From: JAKEGK01 sp050116575
Lineage (GTDB): Bacteria > Pseudomonadota > Gammaproteobacteria > SZUA-152
Reading direction: 5' to 3'
DNA length: 17,400 nt
NCBI GenBank assembly: GCA_050116575.1
Contig: JASFOJ010000095.1
Span: forward strand, 1 to 17,400
Positions within the stretch are counted from its first letter, which is position 1, and each line of letters starts with the position of its first letter. The position numbers were made by a program, and so were the translations under genes. Shown here in pieces: positions 1-7,724 of this stretch. The notes under the pieces were generated by a model. It ran no database searches. It saw only the letters and a list, made by a program, of their open reading frames with translations, and was not told the origin of the DNA.

Positions 1-238
1 GGTTGATGACCACGCCGCCGGTTGATGAGCGTTTGCCCTGGCTATCCACGATGACACTACCGGCCGCGGAGCCGGCGGAAACGGTACCAAATTCGAGATT
101 GGAAATATTAGTAATGGATAAAAACCGCGTAATGGTGGCAATGGTGGTGCCCGTTGCGGAGTCGGCATGAGCCGGGGCCGCCACAGTCAATATGACGAGC
201 AGGCTGGTATAAATACCCAGGCGGGCGAATTCATTCAT
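1..238 (-). CDS. Secreted DUF4402-type protein, C-terminus cut off by window edge
   Basis: Reading leftward from an ATG at 238-236, 79 complete codons stay open to the window edge, so the C-terminal part is missing. The N-terminus has a hydrophobic stretch (about residues 8-20) ending in AHA, a typical signal peptidase I site, so the product is probably exported. The visible mature part carries LEFGTVSAGSAAGSV and STGGVV, closely matching LQFGAMAAPAAGTV and STGGVV in the neighbouring gene at 396-983. The two are therefore tandem paralogues. A possible ribosome site (TGAGG) lies about 10 bases upstream of the start. DUF4402 proteins are poorly characterised small beta-rich surface or secreted proteins. 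The role here is unknown; the family call rests on motif resemblance, without a profile search. Confidence 0.65.
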   Translation of the reverse strand, partial: MNEFARLGIYTSLLVILTVAAPAHADSATGTTIATITRFLSITNISNLEFGTVSAGSAAGSVIVDSQGKRSSTGGVVIN

Positions 239-395
239 ATATAGCAAACCTCAGGTACTGATCGGTTACCTGATGATGCCGGGCGCTTCAGTGACGTTTA
301 CGTCCGCTGCTAAAATTTCTTGAATGTAGTGAAGGCGGTATCGTTTTAACCGTATTGAGCAGTCCCAGAGTTTTGGCGCGTCAGATTGGTCAATG

Positions 396-983
396 CTATT
401 GAAAGGTGACGGTCACCATGAAGGTGCCAGTATACGTGCCGGGTGCCTGTCCGGCGCCCACGTTGAGTGTTGCGCCCACCGCCAGGGGCACTGTGGGATC
501 AAAGGCGCCACCGGCGGCGGGATTGGTCACAAAATTGTTGACGGTCATGGTGGTACCTAATGTGCTATGGGTCAGGGTCGCCGGTGATGCCACCGTCACC
601 ACCGCCAGCGCCCGGCCCGTGCAGTTGTACGGCGTGGTAGTCATACTGAAGTTGGCCGCGCTGGCGGTACTGCCGGTAATGAGCACAACGCCCCCTGTCG
701 ACGTACGCACCCCGGTCGTATCCACCGTCACCGTACCGGCGGCCGGTGCCGCCATGGCACCAAACTGCAACGGTTGCGTTGGTGTAATCACCAGATTGGC
801 GTCGCAATTGGCCGGGTTGGCAGGACAGGCGGGCGGGCAGGTGGGGCCCATACCACCTCCCATGGAGCCGGGCGCGGGCGCGGCTCGCGAGGCTGGTATG
901 GTCGTCAGCATTAGTGTCAGTGCTGTCAGTAAAACAAAACCGATGCCAGTACTGTGACGAGAAAAATGGGTGCAACGGATCAT
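396..983 (-). CDS. Secreted DUF4402-type beta-rich protein
   Basis: The product has 195 residues. The N-terminus has a basic start and a hydrophobic core (about residues 14-28) ending near SRA-A, which suggests a cleaved signal peptide. A short glycine/methionine- and cysteine-containing linker follows (GGGMG, then CPPACPANPANC). The rest is rich in Thr, Val, Ala and Gly in alternating patterns, as expected of a beta-sandwich, and ends with YTGTFMVTVTF, which resembles the usual end of DUF4402 proteins. Conserved pieces LQFGAM, VDTTGVR and STGGVVL match the next gene downstream (1-238), implying duplication. The genes lie in the same direction, 157 bp apart, and may be co-transcribed. No strong ribosome site is visible, so the start is somewhat uncertain. 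A surface or fimbria-like role is only a guess. Confidence 0.72.
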   Translation of the reverse strand: MIRCTHFSRHSTGIGFVLLTALTLMLTTIPASRAAPAPGSMGGGMGPTCPPACPANPANCDANLVITPTQPLQFGAMAAPAAGTVTVDTTGVRTSTGGVVLITGSTASAANFSMTTTPYNCTGRALAVVTVASPATLTHSTLGTTMTVNNFVTNPAAGGAFDPTVPLAVGATLNVGAGQAPGTYTGTFMVTVTFQ

Positions 984-1143
984 TGTTAAATTAAGTTTAG
1001 CTCAATTATTGTTCATTAGTTGACGGATGGAGTGGATGACCGTTTTGCCACGGCGTCAGCGCCGGATAAACTGTGGCAGTAGATGCTACAAAATGGACCT
1101 GCGATTTTTATGCCGTATTGGCGTTGGTGGCGCAATTTGAGCG

Positions 1144-2076
1144 TCAAATAGTCGCGTCCAGGCAATCGAACAGATCCAGGGTCGGGAACCAGCCCAGTTC
1201 GCGCTTGGCCTTGTCATTGGCTACGGTGAGAGAAAATTGCATGCCCTCGAACCAGCCCGGATCGCCATAACGGCCGGTATAATGCCACGCGATCCGGTGC
1301 AAGTGTCTGGCGAATGCGTAAGGCAGGGGCGGGCTGAAACGGTGCAGGTGTTGCTGGACCAGAAACAACGATGCAACCTGATCGGTGGCGAGATTGAACG
1401 CTCCCGTTGCGTCACTGAACAGTGCCCGTTGCAACGCGCCCGCCACGTCCGTTTCCGATACACATTGCAGCAGCGGTTGCGGATCCTTGAACACCAGGTG
1501 AAACGGCTGTTTTAACAATGCCGTGACCAGGGGTTGGGTATGCTGTCCCAATATACAGTGCGGGCGCAACCGCACGATGCGCATGTCGGGCCGGTGTTGT
1601 TCAAATTCATCCAGCCACTGTTCAACCGCCACTTTGTCTTCGGCATAGTAAAAGTTGCTAACGCTTTGCAGTGGCTGGTCCTCGGTGACAAAAGGCGGGT
1701 TGTCCCGTGAAAAACCATACACAATGGCACTGGATACACAGATTAACGTTTTTATTTTATGTTCCGCGGCGAGGCGGGTAACGTTTTGTGTTCCGGCGAC
1801 ATTAACGCTGCGTATATAGTCGCGGTCGAAGCGCTGTCGGCCCAGCAGGCCGTTGTCGTCGATAAAGGCAAGATGAATCACCGCGTCGGTGTCAACAAAG
1901 TATGCTGCCAGATCGTTATCACGGACATCGGCGGTGTGGAACTGGAACCGGGGATGGCTCATTGACGACGGTTTAACATCCAGGCCAGTGATATTTTTCA
2001 CACGCTGGTCATTGAGCAGTACGGGCAGGCTGGCATTGGCGAGGCGCGAAGCGCATCCGGTAATAAGAAGTTTCAT
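1144..2076 (-). CDS. NAD(P)-dependent epimerase/dehydratase (extended SDR family)
   Basis: The 310-residue product begins with a Rossmann strand and turn (KLLITGCASRLA). An acidic residue follows the second strand (GLDVKP), which favours NAD-type binding. Next come DAVIHLA, the CVSSAIVYG serine strand (Ser115/116) and Tyr144-Ala-Glu-Asp-Lys148, the YxxxK catalytic pair of short-chain dehydrogenases. The C-terminal KRELGWFPT is typical of sugar-nucleotide epimerase relatives. The glycine-rich loop is degenerate: TGxxGxxG reads TGCASRLA, so two of its three glycines are replaced. This is known in atypical SDR branches and leaves the substrate open. The gene stands alone on the minus strand, divergent from the gene at 2458. 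No purine-rich ribosome site precedes the ATG. Nothing nearby reveals the pathway. Confidence 0.8.
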   Translation of the reverse strand: MKLLITGCASRLANASLPVLLNDQRVKNITGLDVKPSSMSHPRFQFHTADVRDNDLAAYFVDTDAVIHLAFIDDNGLLGRQRFDRDYIRSVNVAGTQNVTRLAAEHKIKTLICVSSAIVYGFSRDNPPFVTEDQPLQSVSNFYYAEDKVAVEQWLDEFEQHRPDMRIVRLRPHCILGQHTQPLVTALLKQPFHLVFKDPQPLLQCVSETDVAGALQRALFSDATGAFNLATDQVASLFLVQQHLHRFSPPLPYAFARHLHRIAWHYTGRYGDPGWFEGMQFSLTVANDKAKRELGWFPTLDLFDCLDATI

Positions 2077-2457
2077 GGCAAAATAGAGGATATCGGATTA
2101 CATGTTTTATAGCCATTGTGGCGCGTGTTGGCGATCTGGAATGGATAATTTCAGCCAGTGTCAATGGGATTATTACCATTTTGTGGAAAAACCGCCACGC
2201 CCATGGGGCGCCGGCAAGACAACCCAATGACCTTGCGTGCCGGTTGTGTCATACTGCGACCACTTTATCGTGTTGCGCCGCTATTGCGGACCCCTGTTGC
2301 CGGTGTGCAGCCGGTCAATGTGGCCATGGAGGCGTTGCGGAACGAGCGTCGTTTGTTGTGTAGCTGTTTTTCAGGTAGAGGAGTCGGCGGGCAAAACACC
2401 CAAGTTGGATTGTTCAGGATTACTCGCAGTTAATTACCAATTTACTTAACACGGACA
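2077..2457. other. Divergent intergenic region (381 bp)
   Basis: This spacer separates the minus-strand SDR gene from the plus-strand DUF72-like gene and should contain promoters for both. No convincing conserved coding region is seen; the short open frames here have no recognisable motifs. A loose dyad, AATGG-8 bases-CCATT, lies at 2163-2180. A weak promoter-like pair facing the plus-strand gene is TTGGAT at 2405-2410 and GTTAAT at 2429-2434 (18-base spacer). Neither is strong enough for a firm call. Confidence 0.4.
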
Positions 2458-3135
2458 ATGGCATATTCAGCACCGGAGATTTACGTAGGCGCCCGGGGAT
2501 GGCAATTCGACGATTGGGATAATGGTTTTTATCCTGATGATTTACCCACCGATTGGCGGTTTTCCTTTTACAGTAATGAATTTCAGGCGGTGCTCATTCC
2601 CTATGATTACATTGCCCGCTACCCGTTGGACCAATGGCGGGAGTGGGCCGATGATACCCGCAAAGAATTTGTATTTTATATCGAAGTTGCGCAACAAGCC
2701 GACTGGCAACAGATAGAGCCTTATCTGAGCCTGCTGGGCGAACAGCTTAACGGGGTGGTCGTGGTTATTGACAAACAGCCTGACCTCGATAGATTGGCGT
2801 CGCTCATTCAGCATATTAAAGCCGTTGCCTCCATTTCCATTAAACGCGTCGGCTCCGCGGTCAGCGACCGTGATATGAAAACGCTACGATCCTGTTACGA
2901 AGTGAATGAATGCTGGGACGGCGGCGAACAGCCGCCGATGTGGAGTCATGGTGGCGCGGCAATATTGATCCGCGATGAGCGTGATCAGAATACGCCGGAC
3001 ATGCTGCGACAGATCATTGAAAAAGGTTTGGGTTACGCGGGCAAATGTGATGCAATCGCGCTGATTTTCGATGGCCAACCGCCCAAAATCAGCGATATGC
3101 GTAATGCCCAGACCATTACCGAGTTATTGGTGTGA
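2458..3135 (+). CDS. DUF72 (YecE-like) family protein, probable
   Basis: The 225-residue product opens with IYVGARGWQFDDW, then FYPDDLP, DWRFSFYSNEFQAVLIP and a WREWADDTRKEFVFYIEV strand. This fits the start of DUF72 proteins, which have a TIM-barrel-like fold and a GxxGW N-terminal signature, and the length is in the family's range. No enzymatic activity is firmly established for DUF72, and no catalytic residues can be assigned. There is no signal peptide or membrane segment, so it is probably cytosolic. A weak ACGGA ribosome site lies just before the ATG. It ends 69 bp before mlaF, in the same direction, with a small hairpin between them, so it may be transcribed separately. The family call is from motif resemblance only. 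Confidence 0.62.
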   Translation: MAYSAPEIYVGARGWQFDDWDNGFYPDDLPTDWRFSFYSNEFQAVLIPYDYIARYPLDQWREWADDTRKEFVFYIEVAQQADWQQIEPYLSLLGEQLNGVVVVIDKQPDLDRLASLIQHIKAVASISIKRVGSAVSDRDMKTLRSCYEVNECWDGGEQPPMWSHGGAAILIRDERDQNTPDMLRQIIEKGLGYAGKCDAIALIFDGQPPKISDMRNAQTITELLV

Positions 3136-3163
3136 CGGCTGTAAAGTAAAATGAATTTTCAAC

Positions 3164-3181
3164 ACTGACAGGTCAGTTTTT
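3164..3181 (+). terminator. Possible weak intrinsic terminator or hairpin before mlaF
   Basis: The dyad ACTGACAGGTCAGT (3164-3177) can form a 5-bp stem with a CAGG loop and runs into five T residues (3177-3181). The stem is short, so termination would be inefficient. It may partly separate the DUF72-like gene from the mla operon, or it may be a protein-binding dyad. Confidence 0.3.
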
Positions 3182-3204
3182 GTAAGTTAAATAACAAAAA
3201 AACA

Positions 3205-4032
3205 ATGACAAACACTTCGCAACAAGCCTCGCAACAGGAACCGTTGGTCAAAATTCGCGGACTGAGTTACTTCCGCGGCTCACGGCCCATTTTTGACGGC
3301 ATAGATATTGATATCGAACGCGGCAAGCTCACCGCTATTATGGGGCCCAGCGGCACCGGCAAGACCACCTTGCTGCGTTTAATTGGCGGTCAGTTACGGC
3401 CCCAGGCCGGCACGGTTCACGTCGACGGTGAGGATGTCGCCAGTCTCAACTCCAAACAGCTTTACCGGTTACGCAAACGCATGGGCATGTTGTTTCAAAA
3501 CGGTGCCTTATTAACGGATCTAAATGTATTTGACAACGTGGCGTTTCCCCTGCGCGAACACACAATCCTGCCCGAGTCCATGGTGCGGGACCTGGCGTTA
3601 ATGAAACTGGAAGCCGTGGGATTGCGCGGTGCTTACCAATTGATGCCCAGCGAGTTGTCCGGTGGTATGGCAAGGCGGGTGGCGCTGGCACGGGCGATCG
3701 CGCTGGACCCGATGATGATCATGTACGACGAGCCGTTTACCGGGCAGGATCCCATCTCCAAGGGCGTACTGGTTTCGCTGTTGAAAAATCTAAACGACGC
3801 TATGCATTTAACCAGTATCCTGGTTTCTCACGATGTCCATGAAACCTTGTCCATTGCTGATAACGCCTATGTGATTTCCAATGGTAAGGTGGTCGCCCAC
3901 GGCAGCGCGGCGCAAATCCGTGAGTCCGATTCGGACTGGGTGCAACAATTTATTCACGGTAAAAAAGACGGCCCGGTACCGTTTCATTATCAGGCACCTG
4001 AACTTATGGATGATTTAATGCAGGGCCGCTAA
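3205..4032 (+). CDS. mlaF: MlaF, ATPase of the Mla phospholipid ABC transporter
   Basis: This is the cytoplasmic ATPase that powers the MlaFEDB complex, which moves phospholipids between the inner membrane and periplasmic MlaC to maintain outer-membrane lipid asymmetry. All ABC motifs are present in its 275 residues: Walker A GPSGTGKTT (47-55), Q-loop Gln97, signature LSGGM (150-154), Walker B IMYDEP (171-176, catalytic Glu175) and H-loop His208. The C-terminal tail has DGPVPFHY, matching the family's extension, which contacts the partner ATPase subunit. The length is close to the usual ~270. The leader is A-rich with no Shine-Dalgarno sequence, so initiation may be weak or rely on an unstructured leader. 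mlaE follows after 54 bp. Confidence 0.97.
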   Translation: MTNTSQQASQQEPLVKIRGLSYFRGSRPIFDGIDIDIERGKLTAIMGPSGTGKTTLLRLIGGQLRPQAGTVHVDGEDVASLNSKQLYRLRKRMGMLFQNGALLTDLNVFDNVAFPLREHTILPESMVRDLALMKLEAVGLRGAYQLMPSELSGGMARRVALARAIALDPMMIMYDEPFTGQDPISKGVLVSLLKNLNDAMHLTSILVSHDVHETLSIADNAYVISNGKVVAHGSAAQIRESDSDWVQQFIHGKKDGPVPFHYQAPELMDDLMQGR

Positions 4033-4038
4033 CAAGCG

Positions 4039-4064
4039 CGACGAATGAAGCCGACGAATGTTTA
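4039..4064 (+). repeat. Two-copy 13-bp tandem repeat between mlaF and mlaE
   Basis: CGACGAATG occurs at 4039-4047 and again at 4052-4060, a period of 13 bases; the remaining bases of each unit differ. It is one of several short tandem duplications with a 13-14 bp period in the spacers of this window. Confidence 0.6.
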
Positions 4065-4086
4065 TCAACTTTAGAAGGGATTGTTA

Positions 4087-4866
4087 ATGCTCGACGCACT
4101 GCAAAGACTGGGGGCTACATCACTGGGTGTGCTTGAGCGCCTGGGGCGGGGTCATTTGTTTTTGTTGCATGTATTGCAGGGCATACCGGGTCTGGCGCTG
4201 CGGTTTATGCTGGTTATCCAGCAGATTTACTCCACGGGCGTATTGTCGTTGCTTATTATCGGTGTCGCCGGGTTGTTTGTCGGCATGGTCCTTGCGCTGC
4301 AAGGATACAATACGCTGGTGGACTTTGGCGCGGAAGAATCGTTGGGCGTGGTGGTGGCGCTGACACTGGTTCGTGAACTGGGCCCGGTTGTCGCGGCACT
4401 GTTGTTTGCGGGCAGGGCCGGTTCGGCGTTGACCGCGGAGATCGGTTTAATGAAAGCCACGGAACAGTTATCGGCCATGGAAATGATGGCCGTGGACCCG
4501 CTGCATCGCGTTGTGGCACCACGTTTCCTGGCGGGCTTTATCTCGTTGCCCCTGTTGGCGGCACTGTTCAGCGCCGTAGGTGTTGTGGGTGGATATTTTG
4601 TCGGCGTCGGGTTGCTGGGTGTCGACGACGGGGCTTTCTGGTCGCAGATGCAGGAGAAGGTGGATTTGTACGATGACGTTGCTAACGGTGTTATTAAAAG
4701 TATCGTATTCGGTTTTGTCGTGACCTGGATCGCGGTGTTTGAAGGTTACGATACGGTGCCCACGTCCGAGGGCGTTAGCCGGGCGACCACACGAACGGTT
4801 GTGCATGGTTCGCTGGCGGTATTGGGCCTGGATTTTGTTTTAACCGCGTTGATGTTTGGAGATTAA
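4087..4866 (+). CDS. mlaE: MlaE, permease of the Mla phospholipid transporter
   Basis: This 259-residue integral inner-membrane permease dimerises in the MlaFEDB complex and forms the lipid path. Hydrophobic segments lie around residues 52-72, 86-108, 147-178 and 202-219 and at the C-terminus. The family core is clear: GLFVGMVLALQGY (62-74), RELGPVVAALLFAGRAG (96-112) and the EQLSAMEMM region (126-134) that couples to the ATPase. I start at the ATG at 4087: AAGGGA at 4075-4080 is 6 bases upstream. A TTG at 4081 would extend the protein by two residues but abuts that ribosome site, so it is unlikely. The length equals that of well-studied MlaE proteins (about 260). mlaD starts 3 bp after the stop. 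Confidence 0.96.
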   Translation: MLDALQRLGATSLGVLERLGRGHLFLLHVLQGIPGLALRFMLVIQQIYSTGVLSLLIIGVAGLFVGMVLALQGYNTLVDFGAEESLGVVVALTLVRELGPVVAALLFAGRAGSALTAEIGLMKATEQLSAMEMMAVDPLHRVVAPRFLAGFISLPLLAALFSAVGVVGGYFVGVGLLGVDDGAFWSQMQEKVDLYDDVANGVIKSIVFGFVVTWIAVFEGYDTVPTSEGVSRATTRTVVHGSLAVLGLDFVLTALMFGD

Positions 4867-4869
4867 TAC

Positions 4870-5331
4870 ATGGATTATTCACGTACGGTTCAGGTTTGGG
4901 TTGGCTTGTTTGTTGCCTTGGGTTTGGCATCGTTATTTATGCTAGCGATGAAAGTCAGCAATATCAGTGCCTTGACCGATCAAAACGGTTATGTCTTAAA
5001 GGCGAATTTTGACAATATCGGCGGTCTAAAAGTCAGGTCTCCGGTGACCATGGCCGGCGTGGTGATCGGCCGGGTGTCGGCCATTGGCTTTGATCGCAAT
5101 ACTTATGAAGCCGTGGTATCCATGAGTATTGACCCAAAATATAACAATATTCCCGAAGATACCTCGGCGAGTATTTTTACGGCCGGTTTGCTGGGCGAAC
5201 AATACATCGGACTGGAACCCGGCGGTGCGGAAGATTTTATGAAGGCCGGTGATGAATTTAAGCTGACACAGTCCGCCGTGGTGCTCGAAAAACTAATCGG
5301 CCAGTTTATGATGAGCAAGGCCAGCGAATAA
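4870..5331 (+). CDS. mlaD: MlaD, MCE-domain subunit of the Mla transporter
   Basis: MlaD is anchored in the inner membrane and forms a periplasmic hexameric MCE ring through which phospholipid passes. The 153-residue product has one N-terminal membrane helix (about 9-28) and an MCE domain (about 39-118) with the typical VRSPVTMAGVVIGRV and GLLGEQYIGLEPGG segments. It ends with the hydrophobic helix QSAVVLEKLIGQFM (134-147), which lines the central pore in the family. It stops soon after that helix and so is shorter than the E. coli protein, which has a C-terminal tail. The gene is 3 bp from mlaE, with a GGAG-type site inside the mlaE end, and 5 bp from the next gene. This implies tight translational coupling. 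Confidence 0.96.
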   Translation: MDYSRTVQVWVGLFVALGLASLFMLAMKVSNISALTDQNGYVLKANFDNIGGLKVRSPVTMAGVVIGRVSAIGFDRNTYEAVVSMSIDPKYNNIPEDTSASIFTAGLLGEQYIGLEPGGAEDFMKAGDEFKLTQSAVVLEKLIGQFMMSKASE

Positions 5332-5336
5332 AAACT

Positions 5337-6698
5337 ATGACATTAACAAAATCATCAACAATATTGATCAGTTGCATAGCGCTGGTTTTGCCCGTTGCCA
5401 ATGCCGAAACAATAACGCTGGATATTAACCAGGCGTTGGAGCGCGCCTACAATACCGACCCGCGCATTTCCGAAAAGAAAAAACTGGTGGATGCGGCAAG
5501 AGGGCTGCTTGAGGAAGCCAAGGGCGCCGAAAGCTGGGTTTTTGACGTCAACAGTTTCGTGGGTCTGTCACCGGACGTGAAGGGCGGCATCTTTGAAGAC
5601 AGCCAGGGCAATCTCAACATCAGCAAGGATGCGCTGGATTTTACCGGTGTCTCCCCCTGGTACAACCTGCAATTTCAAATCGTCTATCCGTTTAACACAC
5701 TGGGTAAATCCGAATCCTACGCCGAAGCGGCGGAAAACAATATCCGGGTGAAAACCGGTGACGTGGAAATTCAAAAAGCCAGCACCTATGTCGACGTGAT
5801 GACCGCCTATTATGGCTATCTGGGGTCGCGGGACGCGGTATTGATGCTGGAGAAATCCAAAGAAACGGTACAATCCGCCATTGATTTGGTGCAAAGTTGG
5901 CTGGATAAGGGCCAGGCTAAGGCGAAGCAATCAGATTTGTTCGCACTACAGACGGGAATGGGGGTCCTGAATCGTTATCTAGAGGAAGCCAGGGCGTTGA
6001 ACAAAATCGCCCGTGACGGACTTAAGTTGCTAACGGGAGTGGCTGAGAATACTGATGTGGAGCTGGCGGACAAAAGACTGCAGCCCGTGGAGTTGCCAGA
6101 AGAAAACCTGGCGCAATTACAGGAAAAAGCCATGGAACAACGGCCGGAAATGATGCAGGTTAGAGCCGGTATGAAAGCCAGGCGCGCACTATTGGCTGCC
6201 AAAAAGGCGGAAAAATATCCCAATTTTTATACTGGAATAGCCGGTTCCATTTCCTACTCACCCAACAGGCCGCGGCTGGATAACATCAATATTTATGACC
6301 CGTTTAATCATGCGGGGGCGACACCCATCGTCGGTGTTAAATGGGACTGGTGGGTCGGCCGGCAACAGGGCCAGGTAACCCAGGCCGAGGGTGAATATAA
6401 CGCCATGATCGAGAAGAAGTCCTTTGCCCAAAAGGGCATTCCGTTTCAGGTGGCGGAACAATATCATCAGGTGCATGCCTATCGCAAAATGGTCGATGAT
6501 ATGTATGATGCGGCCAGGTCCGGACGCCGCTGGATGGTAGCCACTTATGCTGATTTTGAGGCCGGGGTCGAAGAACCCTATATGGTAATGACAGCATTCC
6601 AGGCATACGTGCTGGCTTACACCGATTATTTGAAGATTGTTAATGAGTATAATTTGCACGTAGCGCGTTTAAAAGTAGCGACAGGAGACATCAAATGA
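5337..6698 (+). CDS. TolC-family outer-membrane efflux-type protein inside the mla operon
   Basis: The 453-residue product has a signal peptide (hydrophobic core to about residue 20, cleavage after ANA at 23) and no lipobox cysteine. Two similar helical halves follow, as in outer-membrane factors. The first starts at LDINQALERAYNTDPRI and the second near LAQLQEKAMEQRPEMMQVRAGMKA; long Ala/Glu/Lys-rich helices lie between beta segments (for example SPWYNLQFQIVYPF). The end (AYTDYLKIVNEYNLHVARL) is typical of TolC relatives. Family members trimerise into a channel across the outer membrane and periplasm. It lies 5 bp after mlaD and overlaps mlaC by 4 bp (ATGA), so it belongs to the operon and sits where many relatives of this cluster carry mlaA. 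No MFP or RND efflux partner is in the window. A direct role with MlaD or MlaC is inference. Confidence 0.88.
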   Translation: MTLTKSSTILISCIALVLPVANAETITLDINQALERAYNTDPRISEKKKLVDAARGLLEEAKGAESWVFDVNSFVGLSPDVKGGIFEDSQGNLNISKDALDFTGVSPWYNLQFQIVYPFNTLGKSESYAEAAENNIRVKTGDVEIQKASTYVDVMTAYYGYLGSRDAVLMLEKSKETVQSAIDLVQSWLDKGQAKAKQSDLFALQTGMGVLNRYLEEARALNKIARDGLKLLTGVAENTDVELADKRLQPVELPEENLAQLQEKAMEQRPEMMQVRAGMKARRALLAAKKAEKYPNFYTGIAGSISYSPNRPRLDNINIYDPFNHAGATPIVGVKWDWWVGRQQGQVTQAEGEYNAMIEKKSFAQKGIPFQVAEQYHQVHAYRKMVDDMYDAARSGRRWMVATYADFEAGVEEPYMVMTAFQAYVLAYTDYLKIVNEYNLHVARLKVATGDIK

Positions 6699-7336
6699 CC
6701 TCTTTCATCAGCAGACCGGCACTGTTTCTCTTGCTAACCGGGATATTACTAAGCGCTCAGGCCTGGGCCGCGGAAGACGAGCATCCGGCGATGAAGCTCG
6801 TTAAGGAGACCACCGACCAGATTCGCGCCAGGATTAAGGAAGAAGACAAAGCGATCAAGGCCGATAACCAGGTACTTTATGATCTGGTAACCAAAATTGT
6901 TTTGCCGCATTTTGATTTCAGAAGGATGTCGAGCTGGGTGCTGGGGAGAAACTGGCGCAAGGCCACGGAGCAACAAAAGGAAAAATTTACCGACGAGTTC
7001 AGTCACCTGCTGGTGAGAACCTATTCCAAGGCGTTGTATGACAACATCGATCAGAAAATCAACTTTCTGCCCATGCGCGGCAAGCCAGACGGGGACGATG
7101 TGACTGTGCGTACCGAAGTGCCTCAACAGGGTGGATTCCCCATACCCATTGACTACAAGATGCATAAAAAGAAAGGCGAATGGAAAGTCTACGACGTGGT
7201 GATTGATTCCATTAGCCTGGTGTCCAATTATCGTTCCAGTTTTAACCAGGAAATCAAGAAATCCGGCATCGACAGTCTTATTGCCAGCCTGGCGGAACGC
7301 AACCAGAAGCCTATCGATGAAAAGTCCGGCAAATAA
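6695..7336 (+). CDS. mlaC: MlaC, periplasmic phospholipid-binding shuttle
   Basis: MlaC carries a phospholipid across the periplasm between the outer-membrane partner and MlaD. The 213-residue product has a signal peptide with cleavage near residue 25 (AQAWA). The family pattern follows: DLVTKIVLPHFDFRRMSSWVLGRNW, QKEKFTDEFSHLLVRTYSKAL, IPIDYKMHKKKGEWKVYDVVIDSISLV and YRSSFNQEIKKSGIDSLIASL. Length and motif order are normal for MlaC/Ttg2D. The start overlaps the TolC-family stop by 4 bp, with a good AGGAGA site (6683-6688) 6 bases upstream. The first codons of mlaB lie within its 3' end. Confidence 0.95.
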   Translation: MTSFISRPALFLLLTGILLSAQAWAAEDEHPAMKLVKETTDQIRARIKEEDKAIKADNQVLYDLVTKIVLPHFDFRRMSSWVLGRNWRKATEQQKEKFTDEFSHLLVRTYSKALYDNIDQKINFLPMRGKPDGDDVTVRTEVPQQGGFPIPIDYKMHKKKGEWKVYDVVIDSISLVSNYRSSFNQEIKKSGIDSLIASLAERNQKPIDEKSGK

Positions 7337-7634
7337 TCCCTCGACGGCTAGCCTGACGCACCAGGGAGAGGGGCGGTTTACCCTGACCGGCGACCTCAAC
7401 TTTCAAACGGTTCCCCGGCTGTGGCAACAGGGTAAGGATTTATTTAATGGCCGCCAATCCGTGGAAGTGGATTTGTCGGGGGTTGCACATTGCAATAGCG
7501 CCGGCCTGGCGTTGCTTATCGAGTGGTTACGGGCGGCCCGTGCCAACAACCAGTCTATCGCTTTTCGCCAATTACCCACCCAGATGCGGGATATTGCACG
7601 GGTTTGTGGTGTTGACAATAAACTGCCCACGTGA
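7317..7634 (+). CDS. mlaB: MlaB, STAS-domain subunit of the Mla transporter
   Basis: This small cytosolic STAS-domain protein binds MlaF and is needed for assembly and ATPase activity of the complex. The chosen ATG at 7317 lies 20 bp inside the end of mlaC and gives 105 residues, near the usual size. A longer in-frame reading from 7203 would run far into mlaC and add a sequence with no STAS resemblance, so I reject it. Domain hallmarks are FTLTGDLNFQTVP, VEVDLSGVAHCNSAGLALLIEWL and the closing MRDIARVCGV. The Ser in CNSAGLALL occupies the position of the functionally important Thr/Ser of MlaB proteins. No clear ribosome site precedes the start, so coupling to mlaC translation is likely. Confidence 0.9.
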   Translation: MKSPANNPSTASLTHQGEGRFTLTGDLNFQTVPRLWQQGKDLFNGRQSVEVDLSGVAHCNSAGLALLIEWLRAARANNQSIAFRQLPTQMRDIARVCGVDNKLPT

Positions 7635-7724
7635 GCGTCAAAGTCTTCCGGCGCGATGCAGGCGAAGAGAATCAGTTAACGTCCAGGTACCTGCCGCGGC
7701 GGTGACACAGCAGCGCGCTTAACC

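Noticed and set aside
406..957. A 183-codon open frame on the plus strand opposite the DUF4402 gene
   Set aside because: It mirrors a low-complexity Gly/Ala/Thr/Val-rich gene. The minus-strand reading has a signal peptide and family motifs; this one has none.
2163..2180. AATGG-8 bases-CCATT dyad as a regulator site
   Set aside because: The arms are only 5 bases, and it does not resemble a known operator such as a Fur box; it is expected by chance in a 381-bp spacer.
7203..7316. N-terminal extension of MlaB into mlaC
   Set aside because: The extra 38 residues do not look like a STAS domain and overlap mlaC almost completely; the ATG at 7317 gives the normal family length.
6749..7399. A 216-codon open frame on the minus strand opposite mlaC
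   Set aside because: MlaC on the plus strand is recognised in full with a signal peptide and a ribosome site; the antisense frame has no recognisable motif.
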